Notes under the pieces: model-generated
The model's database searches: none
Told to the model about the DNA's origin: nothing
The model's input: the letters and a program-made list of their open reading frames with translations, nothing else
Made by a program: the position numbers and the translations under genes
In this document: piece by piece, positions 1 to 64,000 of the stretch
Numbering within the stretch: the stretch's first letter is position 1
Layout of the letters: each line of letters opens with the position of its first letter
Assembly: GCF_018812025.1 (NCBI RefSeq)
Contig: NC_063049.1
Span: 3,658,917-3,722,916 of the forward strand
Length of the DNA: 64,000 nt
Origin: Megalobrama amblycephala
Taxonomy: Eukaryota > Chordata > Actinopteri > Cypriniformes > Xenocyprididae
Direction: 5' to 3'

Positions 1-1340
1 TAAACTTAAAAACAAAACCGTGAATCCAGAAAAAGTGTAGAGCAGTATAGTGTAGGTCAAAAAACTGTCTCCCTTCCCCATGCCATTGCCACATCACTTC
101 CTGTTTTAAAATGGCTAACCCCCGGCAGATCCTAAAATGGCTCCTTAAAGTGGAAATACAAAATATAATAATGGATAAATTGATAAACAACATTAGTAAC
201 AATATGGCTTCTACAGTCTTCACTTGACTTGGACTACTAAAAGTTTTTTTTTTTTAGTTATTATGCACATTCACTAATAGTAAATGTAAATTTATGCCAT
301 TCATGACTTAATTTTGTAGTTTTGTAGTTTTTCTCTTTGAGAAAACAAAGGACATGAACATTTGAACTCTCTCTTGCAAAATTAACATCCCCATCCGAGA
401 CACAATCACACCGAGTCAATCACACCTCAGCATTGCCTTAATCTACATTTCCCTTCCTTCACCCCCTCTTCCCCCATCTCTTCTCTCTACATGCAGAGAT
501 GACCTGAAATTCACCCAAAATCTATATGGTTTAATGTGAACAGTTATCATACAACACTATACATGTTTGGTGTCATTTGAAATGTCTCAGTGCGACTGGT
601 ACAAATGACTCATTCCCACAGAAGTAAACCAGAAGGTAATAAAGGTTTGAAGATTTTAGAGATATTTTGCTCTCTGTAATGGGTGTGTCCACCTTCACAG
701 GGTCTTTCATAAATGTCCTTCTGTCCCCAAAAGGTGTGAACTACTCAGTCTAGGACCCTGATTAATGCAAATTCCCATTATGAACTTTATTTTCATTTTG
801 TTTTCATTTGAAAGAAGTTTCTGTCTTGTTCTGAGTATTTAAAGAGATGTTGCAGGAGGCTCAGGGCGATTCTGTGATCAGATCAGCCCACATGTGTCCA
901 GGACACTCAGAAATGTGTATTTTTCTAATGTCAGGTATTCATCTTTTACTCTGTTTCTGAGCATTTGATGTTTTGCATTGATCATCTTTGAATTGATTAT
1001 GTGATTATAATCAAAGAGTTATAGGAATCCAAATGAACGAGTGCAATAAGAGTAAAGAGTTAAATAGAATAATCAAATGTCTAGATTAATTATCATATAA
1101 ATGGTCAATAATCAGTTGACATTTTAAACTAAATTCAAGATCATAATAAAATGGAGTCAAATAAAAGTTTACTTGGAATTAAACTACTTCGCCACACTGA
1201 AAAGACCGAATGAGCAAGAAACCTTCCCCATCCTGTGGGAAACCACCGTTGGGCCGATTGGGCATAACAGGTACTAAAGTCATCGTTAAAACAGTCATGT
1301 GACTGCAGTGGATCAACCTTAACCATGGATGTAAACAATA
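1..1340. other. Non-coding DNA, no gene recognised
   Basis: AT-rich sequence with no supported ORF, RNA gene or clear repeat end. The short ORF at its right edge (minus strand, 1141-1338) has no recognisable domain. Confidence 0.5.
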
Positions 1341-2067
1341 GCTGTGTCTCATTTCATTCTGAAGGCTGCATCCTCAAGAGGACGAATCCTGTGAAGGATG
1401 CAGTATATGGAGTGTCCTTAGCCAGAATTAAACGAGACGTCCTTCGTAGGACACACAGGCAGGAAAGGAAACAGGAAGTATATCGTTGCTATGCCAACGC
1501 GTTCACGGCAGCCTCATTGCGCTCTTAGCAAATGAATGAAAATAATTAATGAATTTGTAAAGTAATTTGAAAAAGAAAATGCATTTACTTGTTTTATTTT
1601 GGGTAATGTTTGAGGAGCTGATTTATGTTCAACAGATATCTGTTACAGAGACAACGGAGAAAGATATTAAGAAGAACAAAGTTTAAAACAAAAACAAGCT
1701 TGAAACTACTTACATTTAAACACATCTTCACTTGTACATTTGATGACGCCACCATTTATTTATTTTTTTCAAAAACAGACTACTTACATTTAAACACATC
1801 TTCGCTTTTAACATTTGTCGACGCCACCATTTATTTATTTTTTTCAAATAAATGAAGGTTGTTAACAGCGACGTAAAGAATTGTGGGCTATCTGCAGCAA
1901 TGAAGGATACTCCTCATGCATCCTCCGAATTCCTGTGAAAGAAGGACGCATTCGAAGGTTGCGTTCGGAGTGTCCTACTGACTTTTCTGAAACGATACAG
2001 CCTCAGTGATGTATGCAACCTTCGAACATGACCTCTGGAGGACGCAGCCTTCAACATGAGACCCGGC
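1341..2067. mobile_element. MITE-like repeat with ~35-bp imperfect terminal inverted repeats
   Basis: The left end at 1341 (GTCTCAT...TGAAGGCTGCATCCTC) matches the reverse complement of the right end at about 2031-2067 (GGGTCTCATGTTGAAGGCTG). Sub-terminal copies of the same GAAGGATGC/GCATCCTTC motif recur inside both arms. The interior holds a direct duplication of about 75 bp (around 1705-1770 and 1782-1850). There is no coding capacity. The flanking 8-mers do not match, so the superfamily (perhaps hAT) is undecided. Confidence 0.5.
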
Positions 2068-2189
2068 TAATGTATGAGAATGACACAGAAGAGAAGATAT
2101 TGTTGAATAAAGCCTGGTTCCTGTGCAAAATCCGGGTACTTCAGCCAATAGTTGTAGGAACTATGAAAAGGTTCCTCTGGTGTGAAAGC

Positions 2190-2880
2190 CTCTCATGACT
2201 TGAGCGTGATCTGGACATGCTGCTGAAGAATGGACCTCTGAGGAGCAGCAGAGAACAAGTTGTAAAGCTTCTGAACTACGCCAAAGAAGCTGAAGACATC
2301 TACTGACTGCTTTGCTGAATCTGCAACCATTAGATTTAGGGAGTGTGTTCCTCCTGGAGCATAAAGAGCACGAGCATCTCTTTCAAGCAGCCTGACCTGC
2401 ACTCCTTCATGTTGGAGCCATTATCATGTGACTGACCCCTGCAGTCTTGAAAACAGATGCCCAGCTCCTCCAGCTTGTTCAGAATCAATGAAGATTGGCC
2501 AAAGCCAGTGGACTCTGGAGCAGGAAACCCAGAAAGTGCTCTTTAATCTCTGGAGGTGTTGACGTGGAGACAATCTGACGTTTGTTCCTGGTGACCGATG
2601 TATCAGTCTAAAATGATAGCAGAATACTTTGACTGCTTTATTTCTGTCACCATAGTGCTGAGTATTTTCCCACTTACACAAACAATGAGTTCATTTTGGA
2701 TTGTTTTCCTCAAGTAGGTAGTGTGATTTTCACCAAAGTTGATGCGTCTGACACGGTCATTTAAAACTGGATCATATTTTGTAAAATATTCTGCCTCTTT
2801 CAGAAACTGCTGTTGTTTGGACTGTTGATGGAGTCTGCTGATCCTCTGAGAGCAAGGTTTCTTTCAGACAATGATTGAAT
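2190..2880 (-). pseudogene. hAT transposase fragment, ZMYM1-like
   Basis: Minus-strand reading frames, broken by several indels, give FTKYDPVLNDRVRRINFGE, then TYLRKTIQNELI, KYSAIILD, an LEELGICFQDCRGQ-type segment and ALYAPGGTHSLNLMVADSAK followed by VDVFSFFGVVQKLYNLFSA. This order is that of the hAT transposase core (RNase-H-like fold with the 'SLNLVVCDAAK' and 'FFGVVQRLYNLFS' blocks) found in fish ZMYM1-like and ZNF862-like proteins. Both ends and the reading frame are missing. It is a decayed element fragment downstream of the NLR, not a host gene. Confidence 0.75.
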
Positions 2881-3885
2881 GATGCTGATCAAGTGTTTGA
2901 GTCCCTCTCTTCATCAATCTGCTCTGCTTGAGAGAGCTGTCGCAGTGTGGTCTGCTGATTTTCCTGCTTTACAGTTTTTTATTCACTTTGGTACTATTTT
3001 CACATGTAAGTGTATATTTTCAAAACTCTCAGTACAAAACTCCAAACTGATCACACTTGTAACAGCAAAACCTGATCTCATGCTTTCATTCAAGTTGAAC
3101 ATATTTTCATTCTTCATAATCACTGTTTCAAACACAAGATCATTGTGATGTAATGAGAACATTTGGTTTAATCACAGAAACACAACAGTATGATCTTCTT
3201 TCAGTTTAGTACTTTAAACAATCAGTTCATTCAATAGCAAACAATTCATGAGATTCATGTTTAAATCACTCTTGATGCTGAAATAATTACAGTTACACAG
3301 GATACAGATTACATTACAAATACACTTACATTACCCGAATTACATAACTGACATAAAATCCATAATGTTTGTAACAGTATCTATTCAGTGTGTTATCAGA
3401 AGGTGTGAAGTATGACACAGTCATGAGGTTTTGTCTGTAATACAGTAAATGATCTCACTGTATATGACTGAATCTATACTGTAGTTGATCTTTATAAGGG
3501 TGAGTTACAGTAATGTGTCAGTCTCTACCATGGTAATCTGTTTACAGTGTCACATGACATACAAACTGTAATGTAAAATGCTGTATTTGATGTCATCTGT
3601 CTCTCTTCTTCTGATGTATCTCTGATCAATCTGATGTTATACAGTTATTGACTGTTTTCCTGTTTTCCCTTGTACTCCTTCCTGCTCTGTTCACAAAATG
3701 TGCTCTGTGTTCATAAATTACAAATCTCTTTGACACACACACACACACACACACATTTATTCTGACATGATATTTCAATGACAGTATTAATGTAATGAAG
3801 AGACTCTATAACATCTCACTGTCACTGATTCATCATGAGCTCAAAGCATTATGGGTAGAGTCTCTCGTCAGTCTGTTCTGATTCA
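2881..3885. other. NLR 3' flank, no other gene
   Basis: Non-coding sequence between the hAT fragment and the NLR stop codon. It includes an (AC)11 microsatellite at about 3733-3755 and probably the NLR 3' UTR at its right side. The ORF at 2879-3148 (+) has no domain. Confidence 0.5.
3756..3761 (-). terminator. Candidate poly(A) signal of the NLR gene
   Basis: AATAAA on the minus strand, about 125 nt past the NLR stop codon, followed by a (TG)n tract at 3733-3755. The position suits a short 3' UTR, but the hexamer is common in AT-rich DNA, so this is inference. Confidence 0.45.
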
Positions 3886-57692
<53,807 letters not shown>

Positions 57693-57957
57693 CTGAACAT
57701 AAACAGAGAGAGATTAATGTGAATACTTCAAATTACTGTATTCAACAACTCAATTCTTTATTTGACATTAAAGAAATAACTCTAATGTGTTTTACATTAT
57801 AAAGTAAACATAAAAACACGCACAAAGAAAGCACAAGAAGAATGTCCTCCCTTGTGAAAAAGAAGTGCACTTAATTGTATTGAAATTGTATTGTATTGTG
57901 TACAATACAATTGTATTGTGTACTTCAAATCTTAAAAGTATACTTTTTAAAAAGTGC
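57693..57957. other. Intron upstream of first visible NLR exon
   Basis: No further N-terminal repeat exon or start codon exon recognised on the minus strand. Confidence 0.5.
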
Positions 57958-58440
57958 ACTGGCAGATAATATAATATAATTACAATTAAAGGCCACTTAA
58001 TTGTACTTAAAAAGAATATACTTTAATGACAATATTTATTAACACACTTAAGTGCACTTTTTAAAAATGCACTTTGTAATAATGTCAAATTAAGTTTTAC
58101 TTACAGAAAGTACACTTTAATGACAATATTTATTAACATGCTTAAGTGCACTTTTTAAAAATGCACTTTGTAATAATGTCTAATTAATTTGTACTTAAAG
58201 AAAGTACACTTTAATGACAATATTTATTAACACGCTTAAGTGCACTTTTTAAAAATGCACTTTGTAATAATGTCTAATTAAATTTTACTTACAGAAAGTA
58301 CACTTTAATGACAATATTTCTAAATATGCTAAAGTGCACTTTTTAAAAATGCACTTTTTAAGAAAGTACATTTTAATGACAATATTTATTAACATGCTTA
58401 AGTGCACTTTTTAAAAATGCACTTTGTATTAATGTCTAAT
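57958..58440. repeat. 94-bp minisatellite, about five units
   Basis: AAGTGCACTTTTTAAAAATG followed by CACTTTGTAATAATGTC recurs at 58050, 58144, 58238, 58332 and (shortened) 58400. AGTGCACT and AAAGTACACTTTAATGAC motifs recur within units. Confidence 0.85.
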
Positions 58441-58755
58441 TAAGTTGTACTTAATGCAATAGTGCTGTACTTTACATATGTGTCTATTAATTTTAATCTC
58501 ATTATGTTGTTCTAAGTTGATTAAACATATTTAATTGCATTAGTTGCAAGCAAAAGTTTAACAAATCTAAACAAAATTTGAATTCATATTCAATTAAAAT
58601 ACATTAATAATTTTAATCAGACTAAACTGTAAAAATGATTGACTTTTAGTTAGGTGAATGAGTCAAGTTCTCTAAACTTACAGTCTAACTACAACAATGA
58701 ACTAGAAAAACTTCAGTTTGAACAGAAATTAAATCATGCACGTATTATAGCCTAT
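58441..58755. other. AT-rich sequence, no gene
   Basis: Nothing recognised; ends with CCTAT, the left duplication of Gypsy-3. Confidence 0.5.
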
Positions 58756-59163
58756 TGTCAGACACAGACGAGGACACAGATGAGGTAAGTGCAACAGTGT
58801 TTATTAACAGAGGTTTCAGACACAGGTGATGACACAGGTAGAGAAACTTGACACGTAGAACTGACAATAGGTATAACAATGATAACTTTCCTTGGCAGAT
58901 GACGATGGTGACACAGATGATGACGGAGGACTCAGGACTGGAGATGAAGATGATGAAGACAACAGTAGGTACAATGTTCAGGTAAGACAAGGTCGAGTGA
59001 CGTGTAGGGATCGGTGCAAGACCAGACAATGAGTGAATGGGACTGGTGTGCTTATATGTGGCTCTGGTGATGATGCACAGGTGTTCAGTATTCCGGTGAT
59101 TGTGAACGAGTGGGCGTGGCGTAAGTGTCCGTGTCTGAAGGTGCAGGTTGTGTAGCCGTGACA
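58756..59163 (-). repeat. Gypsy-3 3' LTR
   Basis: Same length as the 5' LTR, preceded on the minus strand by a purine tract (GGAGGAGGGGGTAC). Confidence 0.92.
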
Positions 59164-59785
59164 GTACCCCCTCCTCCACGGGCGGCTCCTGACGGCTGGG
59201 AACGACGGCGGCGATGGGGTCTACCACGGCTTCGAGGAGCGGGACGGTCGGGATGTTCCTGGTGGAACTCGGTAAGTAGACTGGGGTCAAGGATATCCTG
59301 GCGGTTGACCCAGCATCGCTCCTCTGGGCCGTAGTTCTCCCAGTCCACTAGGTATTCCAGTTGGGACCCACGTCGCCGCGAGTCAAGGATAGCTCTCACC
59401 CGGTAGATGTTGGTGTCTTCATCGATGGCAGGAGGAGGAGGTACGGCATCATCACCAGGCTCTGTGGAAGGAGGAGACAAAGGGTCAGTGAAGGGTTTGA
59501 GAAGTGAAACATGGAAGGATGGTGAGATGCGGTACTGTGCTGGGAGTTGGAGACGGTAGGTCACTTCATTCAGCTGCCTTTCGATGGTGAATGGTCCGAT
59601 GTACCGGGGACTCAGCTTACGGCAAGGCAGCTGGAGGCGGATGTCCCGAGTGGAGAGCCAAACTTGTTGTCCTGGTTGATATTGAGGAGTGGGTCGTCGG
59701 CGGGCGTCAGCTTGCTCCTTGTGCCTCCGGACTGCCTGCTGGAGGTGCACGTGAGCTGAGTCCCAGACCCTCTCCTGCCTGGGTG
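59164..59785 (-). pseudogene. Gypsy-3 integrase C-terminus and chromodomain
   Basis: Minus-strand frame: [61 protein letters not shown], then chromodomain [18 protein letters not shown] and an Arg-rich tail before the LTR. It lies in a different frame from the upstream pol ORF because of the deletion junction. Confidence 0.88.
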
Positions 59786-62641
59786 TCCAGAGCCCGGAGA
59801 TGAGTGAGCTAAGTCCAAGAGGGTGATCCGGTGATGAGGTGGAACGTACAATCTACCCTCTGGACCTCCCGGCGGAGCAGGTTGGAGACGGTTCTCTTGT
59901 TGGATCCGTTGGTTGATGGTCCACTGGATAGGGCTTACGATCATGGCTGGAGGGAGGATAGGTTCTGGAGTTTCAGGATCGGGATCGGCTTGGTGAAGAC
60001 GAGATAGAGCATCAGCACGGTTGTTCTGATCTCCTGGACGGTAGGTAACTTTGAAGTTGAATCTGGTGAAGAATAAAGCCCATCGGGCTTGGCGATGGTT
60101 GAGTCTTTTTGCGTCTCGTAGATATTCAAGGTTGCGGTGGTCAGTGATGACTTCAAATGGTTCCTTGGCTCCCTCCAGCCAATGTCGCCACTCCTCCAAT
60201 GCGAGCTTGATCGCCAGGAGCTCACGATTGCCAATGTCATAATTCTGCTCCGCCGGGGATAGCTTCTTGGAATAGAAGGCGCATGGATGGAGTCGTGGAG
60301 GATCCCCCTGCCGCTGGGACAGTACCGCTCCGACCCCGGTGGAAGAGGCATCTACCTCGACGATGAACTGACGGTTTGGATCGGGATGGACCAGGATCGG
60401 AGCGGACTTGAAGGCGAGTTTCATCTGATGGAAGGCGTCCGTGGCCACGGGGTTCCAGGACAGAGACTTGGGCCGGTTACGGAGAAGAGAGGTGAGTGGT
60501 GAACTGAGCATGCTGTAGTTGTTGATGAAACGGCGGTAGAAATTAGCAAAGCCCAGGAATCTCTGAAGCTCCTTGATGGTGTTGGGTTGTTTCCAGTGAG
60601 TGATGGCTTCCACCTTCCCCTGGTCCATCTTCACACCATTGGAATCGATGACATAACCCAGGAACTGGACTGAGGAGGTGTGGAATTCGCATTTTTCCAG
60701 TTTAAGGTAGAGTTGGTGTTCACGGAGCTTCTGGAGGACGAGTTTGACATGGTTCACATGGTCTTCATAACGATGAGAGTAGATGAGGATGTCGTCGATG
60801 TATACAATAACAAACTTGTTCAGGTAATCTCGGAAAACTTCATTCATATAATTCTGGAACACAGACGGACTATTGGACAACCCATACGGCATCACCTGAT
60901 ATTCGTAGTGCCCGGACGGGGTGATGAACGCTGTCTTCCACTCGTCCCCCTTCCATATGCGAATCAGGTTGTAGGCACTCCTCAAGTCCAGTTTTGAGAA
61001 AATGGTGGCTCCACGTAATTGTTCCAGGGCAGCTGGGACCAGAGGAAGGGGATAGCTGAACTTAACTGTCTGTGAATTGAGATGGCGATAGTCAATACAC
61101 GGCCGCAAGCCTCCGTCCTTTTTGGCCACGAAGAAGAAACTCGACGCGGCAGGGGAAGTCGATGGTCGTATGAATTCCTGCTGAAGAGCTTCTTGGACGT
61201 ACTCCTCCATGGCCTTCTGCTCCAGGATGGACAAGGGGTATACTCTTCCCTTTGGTAACGTGGCCCCAGGCAGGAGGTCGATGGCGCAGTCCCATGGCCG
61301 ATGAGGTGGAAGTTGAGTTGCCAACCGCTTACTGAAGACATCCTGGAACGCCCGATAAGCTGAAGGAATGGTTACTTGGACTTGGGTTTCTGGACTTTCA
61401 ACTGAGGTAGATTGGATCGGTAGTGGTGGTTTTCTGGATGAAGAAGATGATTGAAGAACTTTTACAGGTAAGGTGATGCAGTGTTCATGGCAGTTCTTAC
61501 CCCACTTGAGGATTTCACCAGTTGGCCAATGGATGTAAGGTTGGTGTTGGTTTAACCATGGGCGTCCCAGGATAATGTCAGCGGTTGACTCCTCCAGCAC
61601 CATAAATGTGATGTCCTCCACATGCAAGTGACCGACGCGCAGGATGAGTGTGGGGGAGAAGTAACGGACATGACCTCGGCCCAGCGGTTTTCCCTGTATG
61701 GTCGTTATTTTCAGGTCGACGGGGCTGCGTTGACGTTTGGCATTCAGGAGATTGAGGGTTTGTTGGCTGATGAAGTTCCCCGCCGACCCGGAGTCGAGGA
61801 GGGCTTGTACTGAAACAGAAGATTGACAATGTCTTAGGTTCACCCAGGTTTTAGTTAAGCGTGCTGTTTGAGGAGGTAATTGAATGGTACTCACCGCTGG
61901 ACGAGGAGGTCGAACTGGACAGGTGGGTAGTTGATGTCCATCTCCCCCACAATACAAGCACAACCTTAAGTTGATATGACTGCAAGCAGCGAGTCGTTGG
62001 GAAACCCGGATGGATTTTTGGATAAGATTCTCTAACCCCAGGGAATCCTCATATACCACGATCCATTGTTTAACTTCTTCACGTAATCCATGACGAAAAG
62101 CTGTGATGAGAGCGGTTTCATTCCAGCCGCTTATATAAGCAAGGGTGCGGAAGCGCACAGCATATGAACTTACAGTCTCGTTCCTCTCTTGGCGAATGTT
62201 GAATAGTTGATCGTGAATGGATAAATCAGCTGTCTGCTGGCCGAAGACTTCCTTTAACTGGGAACAGAATGAGGATACAGAACCAAGGATCGCAGAATTA
62301 GCTTCCCATAATGATTGGGCCCATTGCAGGGCTTTACCTGATAATAGATTAATGATGAACGCCACCCGGCTTCTTTCGGTGGTGAACAGATGAGCACTGG
62401 CTTCCAGGTAAAGAGAGCATTGTAGTAGGAACCCGCTGCAATCCTCCGCCGCGCCGCTGTATGTCGCTGGTTTGGCCATGGGACTCGCAGGGGCAGCTGA
62501 AGAAGTGACCGGCGGTGTAGGTGTCGATGATGACGGTGCGGTGGTTGTGGCATCTTGAAGGAGTGAGGACCGAACAGCGTTGACCAGTGCCAGGAAGGGA
62601 TCCGCGGTGCGGTCCCCGCCTGTGTCTGAAGAGCTCTGCAT
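59612..62641 (-). CDS. Gypsy-3 Gag-Pol (Gag, protease, RT, RNase H), truncated before integrase
   Basis: Starts at ATG 62641-62639, 3 bases after the PBS, so the apparent frame running up into the LTR is not the real start. Gag, zinc knuckle [14 protein letters not shown], protease [12 protein letters not shown] with [13 protein letters not shown] and YIDDILIYS, RNase [27 protein letters not shown], all without stop. After SSPGSGHPG at about 59785 the sequence jumps to the region just before the integrase C-terminus, out of frame, and ends at 59612. Relative to Gypsy-2 about 240 residues are missing, including the remaining zinc-binding residues and the whole DDE core. Confidence 0.92.
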   Translation of the reverse strand: MQSSSDTGGDRTADPFLALVNAVRSSLLQDATTTAPSSSTPTPPVTSSAAPASPMAKPATYSGAAEDCSGFLLQCSLYLEASAHLFTTERSRVAFIINLLSGKALQWAQSLWEANSAILGSVSSFCSQLKEVFGQQTADLSIHDQLFNIRQERNETVSSYAVRFRTLAYISGWNETALITAFRHGLREEVKQWIVVYEDSLGLENLIQKSIRVSQRLAACSHINLRLCLYCGGDGHQLPTCPVRPPRPAVSTIQLPPQTARLTKTWVNLRHCQSSVSVQALLDSGSAGNFISQQTLNLLNAKRQRSPVDLKITTIQGKPLGRGHVRYFSPTLILRVGHLHVEDITFMVLEESTADIILGRPWLNQHQPYIHWPTGEILKWGKNCHEHCITLPVKVLQSSSSSRKPPLPIQSTSVESPETQVQVTIPSAYRAFQDVFSKRLATQLPPHRPWDCAIDLLPGATLPKGRVYPLSILEQKAMEEYVQEALQQEFIRPSTSPAASSFFFVAKKDGGLRPCIDYRHLNSQTVKFSYPLPLVPAALEQLRGATIFSKLDLRSAYNLIRIWKGDEWKTAFITPSGHYEYQVMPYGLSNSPSVFQNYMNEVFRDYLNKFVIVYIDDILIYSHRYEDHVNHVKLVLQKLREHQLYLKLEKCEFHTSSVQFLGYVIDSNGVKMDQGKVEAITHWKQPNTIKELQRFLGFANFYRRFINNYSMLSSPLTSLLRNRPKSLSWNPVATDAFHQMKLAFKSAPILVHPDPNRQFIVEVDASSTGVGAVLSQRQGDPPRLHPCAFYSKKLSPAEQNYDIGNRELLAIKLALEEWRHWLEGAKEPFEVITDHRNLEYLRDAKRLNHRQARWALFFTRFNFKVTYRPGDQNNRADALSRLHQADPDPETPEPILPPAMIVSPIQWTINQRIQQENRLQPAPPGGPEGRLYVPPHHRITLLDLAHSSPGSGHPGRRGSGTQLTCTSSRQSGGTRSKLTPADDPLLNINQDNKFGSPLGTSASSCLAVS

Positions 62642-62643
62642 CA

Positions 62644-62655
62644 GGTCTGGTCTTC
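62644..62655 (-). promoter_or_regulatory. Gypsy-3 primer-binding site (self-priming type)
   Basis: GAAGACCAGACC (minus strand) abuts the LTR. AAGACCAGAC is a perfect 10-bp complement of the predicted transcript 5' end GTCTGGTCTT. Confidence 0.72.
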
Positions 62656-63063
62656 TGTCAGACACAGACGAGGACACAGATGAGGTAAGTGCAACAGTGT
62701 TTATTAACAGAGGTTTCAGACACAGGTGATGACACAGGTAGAGAAACTTGACACGTAGAACTGACAATAGGTATAACAATGATAACTTTCCTTGGCAGAT
62801 GACGATGGTGACACAGATGATGACGGAGGACTCAGGACTGGAGATGAAGATGATGAAGACAACAGTAGGTACAATGTTCAGGTAAGACAAGGTCGTGTGA
62901 CGTGTAGGGATCGGTGCAAGACCAGACAATGAGTGAATGGGACTGGTGTGCTTATATGTGGCTCTGGTGATGATGCACAGGTGTTCAGTATTCCGGTGAT
63001 TGTGAACGAGTGGGCGTGGCGTAAGTGTCCGTGTCTGAAGGTGCAGGTTGTGTAGCCGTGACA
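62656..63063 (-). repeat. Gypsy-3 5' LTR with promoter
   Basis: On the minus strand TATAAG (62956-62951) is followed 29 bp later by GTCTGGTCTTG (62927-62917), the predicted transcript start. TG...CA ends. Confidence 0.9.
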
Positions 63064-64000
63064 CCTATAAACTTTTTGTTTAATGTGCATGCGCCAAAAT
63101 ATTACGTCATGACGGCGCACTACTTCACCAGAGTTTGAAAAATGCACTTTCAGCCATCTTTCTGTGATTGCGATGCGCGAGGCAACTTTGCCGATCAAAG
63201 GAGAAAACAAAGGAGCGCACGTTTGGATGACTACAGATGAGACATTATGTACTACAAATAAAGAAGCAAGTAAGTATCTTGATATATGCTCTCTTCATTT
63301 TTATTTTTTCACCGTAACATAGCAGTTCTTATTGCCATTAAGAGTGTAACTTGTTTAGTTTAATCGCAATATGGAGGTGAATTAATCATGTTTACTATAA
63401 TTTATTTATGATTGCATTATAATAATTTCTTATATATGAATGTGATCGCGTGTGTGGGCGTGTTCAAAGAATTTGGTTGCTGAAAATATTTTAATTGAAC
63501 TCTGACTTTTTAAATCATTTTAAATGACTTAAGGTTAAATTTGCAGAACTAAATTCAAAGATGTGATTTTGTAACATTCAAAGACATTTACAGTTAATCC
63601 ATCTAATCGCTATTATAACCACCAGTAATGTTCAATATATCACCCCCTCTAGAAATACTGCTTATAATCTTATAATTTTTCTTTTTGCATTTGAAAAATG
63701 AGGTGTTCAATTACTGTTTGTAATATGTAATATTTTTGTGCTTATCTAGTTATATATTCATTTTGTAGGATCAGTACAGATCTGTCAATGGAGATACAGT
63801 GCAAGCTGTGTGGAATCAAAGACCCGTATTGATGAGGTGATGTTCCAAGTTTTGCCATTAATTCTGCCATTAATTCAGCCAGCACACCCTGATCACACAT
63901 TACAAGTTAAAACACTGCCATCAACTATCCTTATAGCTTTTAAATGCTTTGAATCTTTTCTATTTGCAAGTAATAAATTCTCACCTGTGCACTTACAAAT
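63064..64000. other. Right flank, no supported gene
   Basis: After the TSD CCTAT the sequence is unique-looking. Two exon-like patches on the plus strand end at donor-like sites (AAGCAAG|TAAGT at about 63270; a patch after TTTTGTAG at 63768 with ATGGAGATACAGTGCAAGCT, 14 codons then TGA). No domain supports a gene. Confidence 0.4.

Larger units (their letters stand above)
58756..63063 (-). mobile_element. Ty3/Gypsy LTR retrotransposon 3, very young, integrase core deleted
   Basis: 408-bp LTRs at 62656-63063 (5') and 58756-59163 (3') differ, by eye, at one position (A/T at about 58995 and 62896), near 0.25 %. Exact TSD CCTAT at 58751-58755 and 63064-63068. Gag to RNase H is open in one frame; the integrase catalytic core is deleted near 59780. 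The family differs from Gypsy-1/2 but belongs to the same chromodomain group. It lies upstream of the visible NLR exons in the same orientation as the gene. Confidence 0.94.

Noticed and set aside
59612..63064. 1150-residue single protein starting in the LTR
   Set aside because: The first ~140 residues are LTR and PBS sequence; the transcript starts near 62927 and the real ATG is at 62641.
63768..63840. Start of a zinc-finger gene (MEIQCKLCGIKDPY)
   Set aside because: Stops after 14 codons, with no second Cys/His pair and no downstream exon in the window.

Overview
The window is vertebrate nuclear DNA from a teleost, most probably a cyprinid (carp, goldfish or barb type). The reasons are one spliced fish-type NLR gene (FISNA-NACHT-LRR-B30.2) and a very dense load of fish repeats: sushi/Tf1-like Ty3/Gypsy elements, DIRS, L2/CR1, L1, hAT derivatives and the dispersed repeat ending in 'CCCCAAACTTTTGAACGGTAGTG'-like sequence. 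No bacterial or viral gene organisation is present.

The only clear host gene is on the minus strand and fills almost the whole window. Six coding exons can be placed to the base: 57591-57692, 55701-57494, 54937-55110, 54491-54664, 23521-23567 and 3886-4445. All ten visible splice borders are GT/AG. The phases agree at every junction, giving 949 uninterrupted codons that end in a B30.2 domain. The first exon (start codon) is not visible. The first three introns are 96, 590 and 272 bp; the last two are 30.9 kb and 19.1 kb and are packed with transposons.

Intron 5 (4446-23520) holds a 5'-inverted L1 fragment, a decayed Gypsy element (7601-12801, 5-bp TSD), an L2/CR1 LINE with an esterase-type ORF1 (about 12955-18880) that is split by a solo LTR carrying seven hairpins, a hAT element with a palindromic hAT MITE nested in it (19702-21429), and a second hAT-like element (21941-22936). 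Intron 4 (23568-54490) holds an L2/CR1 fragment, minisatellites, a young Gypsy element (30756-35989), a DIRS element with inverted repeats and an internal complementary region (36430-41044), a tandem pair of unclassified elements with a hairpin satellite (43268-47475), and a hAT-like element (48234-54146) into which two ~2.2-kb repeats with tRNA-like modules have been inserted. Upstream of the visible NLR exons are a 94-bp minisatellite and a very young Gypsy copy lacking its integrase core (58756-63063, minus strand).

The three Gypsy elements give an age series by LTR divergence (about 2.9 %, 1.1 % and 0.25 % by eye). All three have a primer-binding site complementary to the predicted 5' end of their own transcript, with compensatory changes between copies. 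This is the hallmark of Tf1/sushi self-priming. Left of the NLR stop codon are its probable poly(A) signal, a hAT (ZMYM1-like) transposase fragment and a MITE-like repeat.
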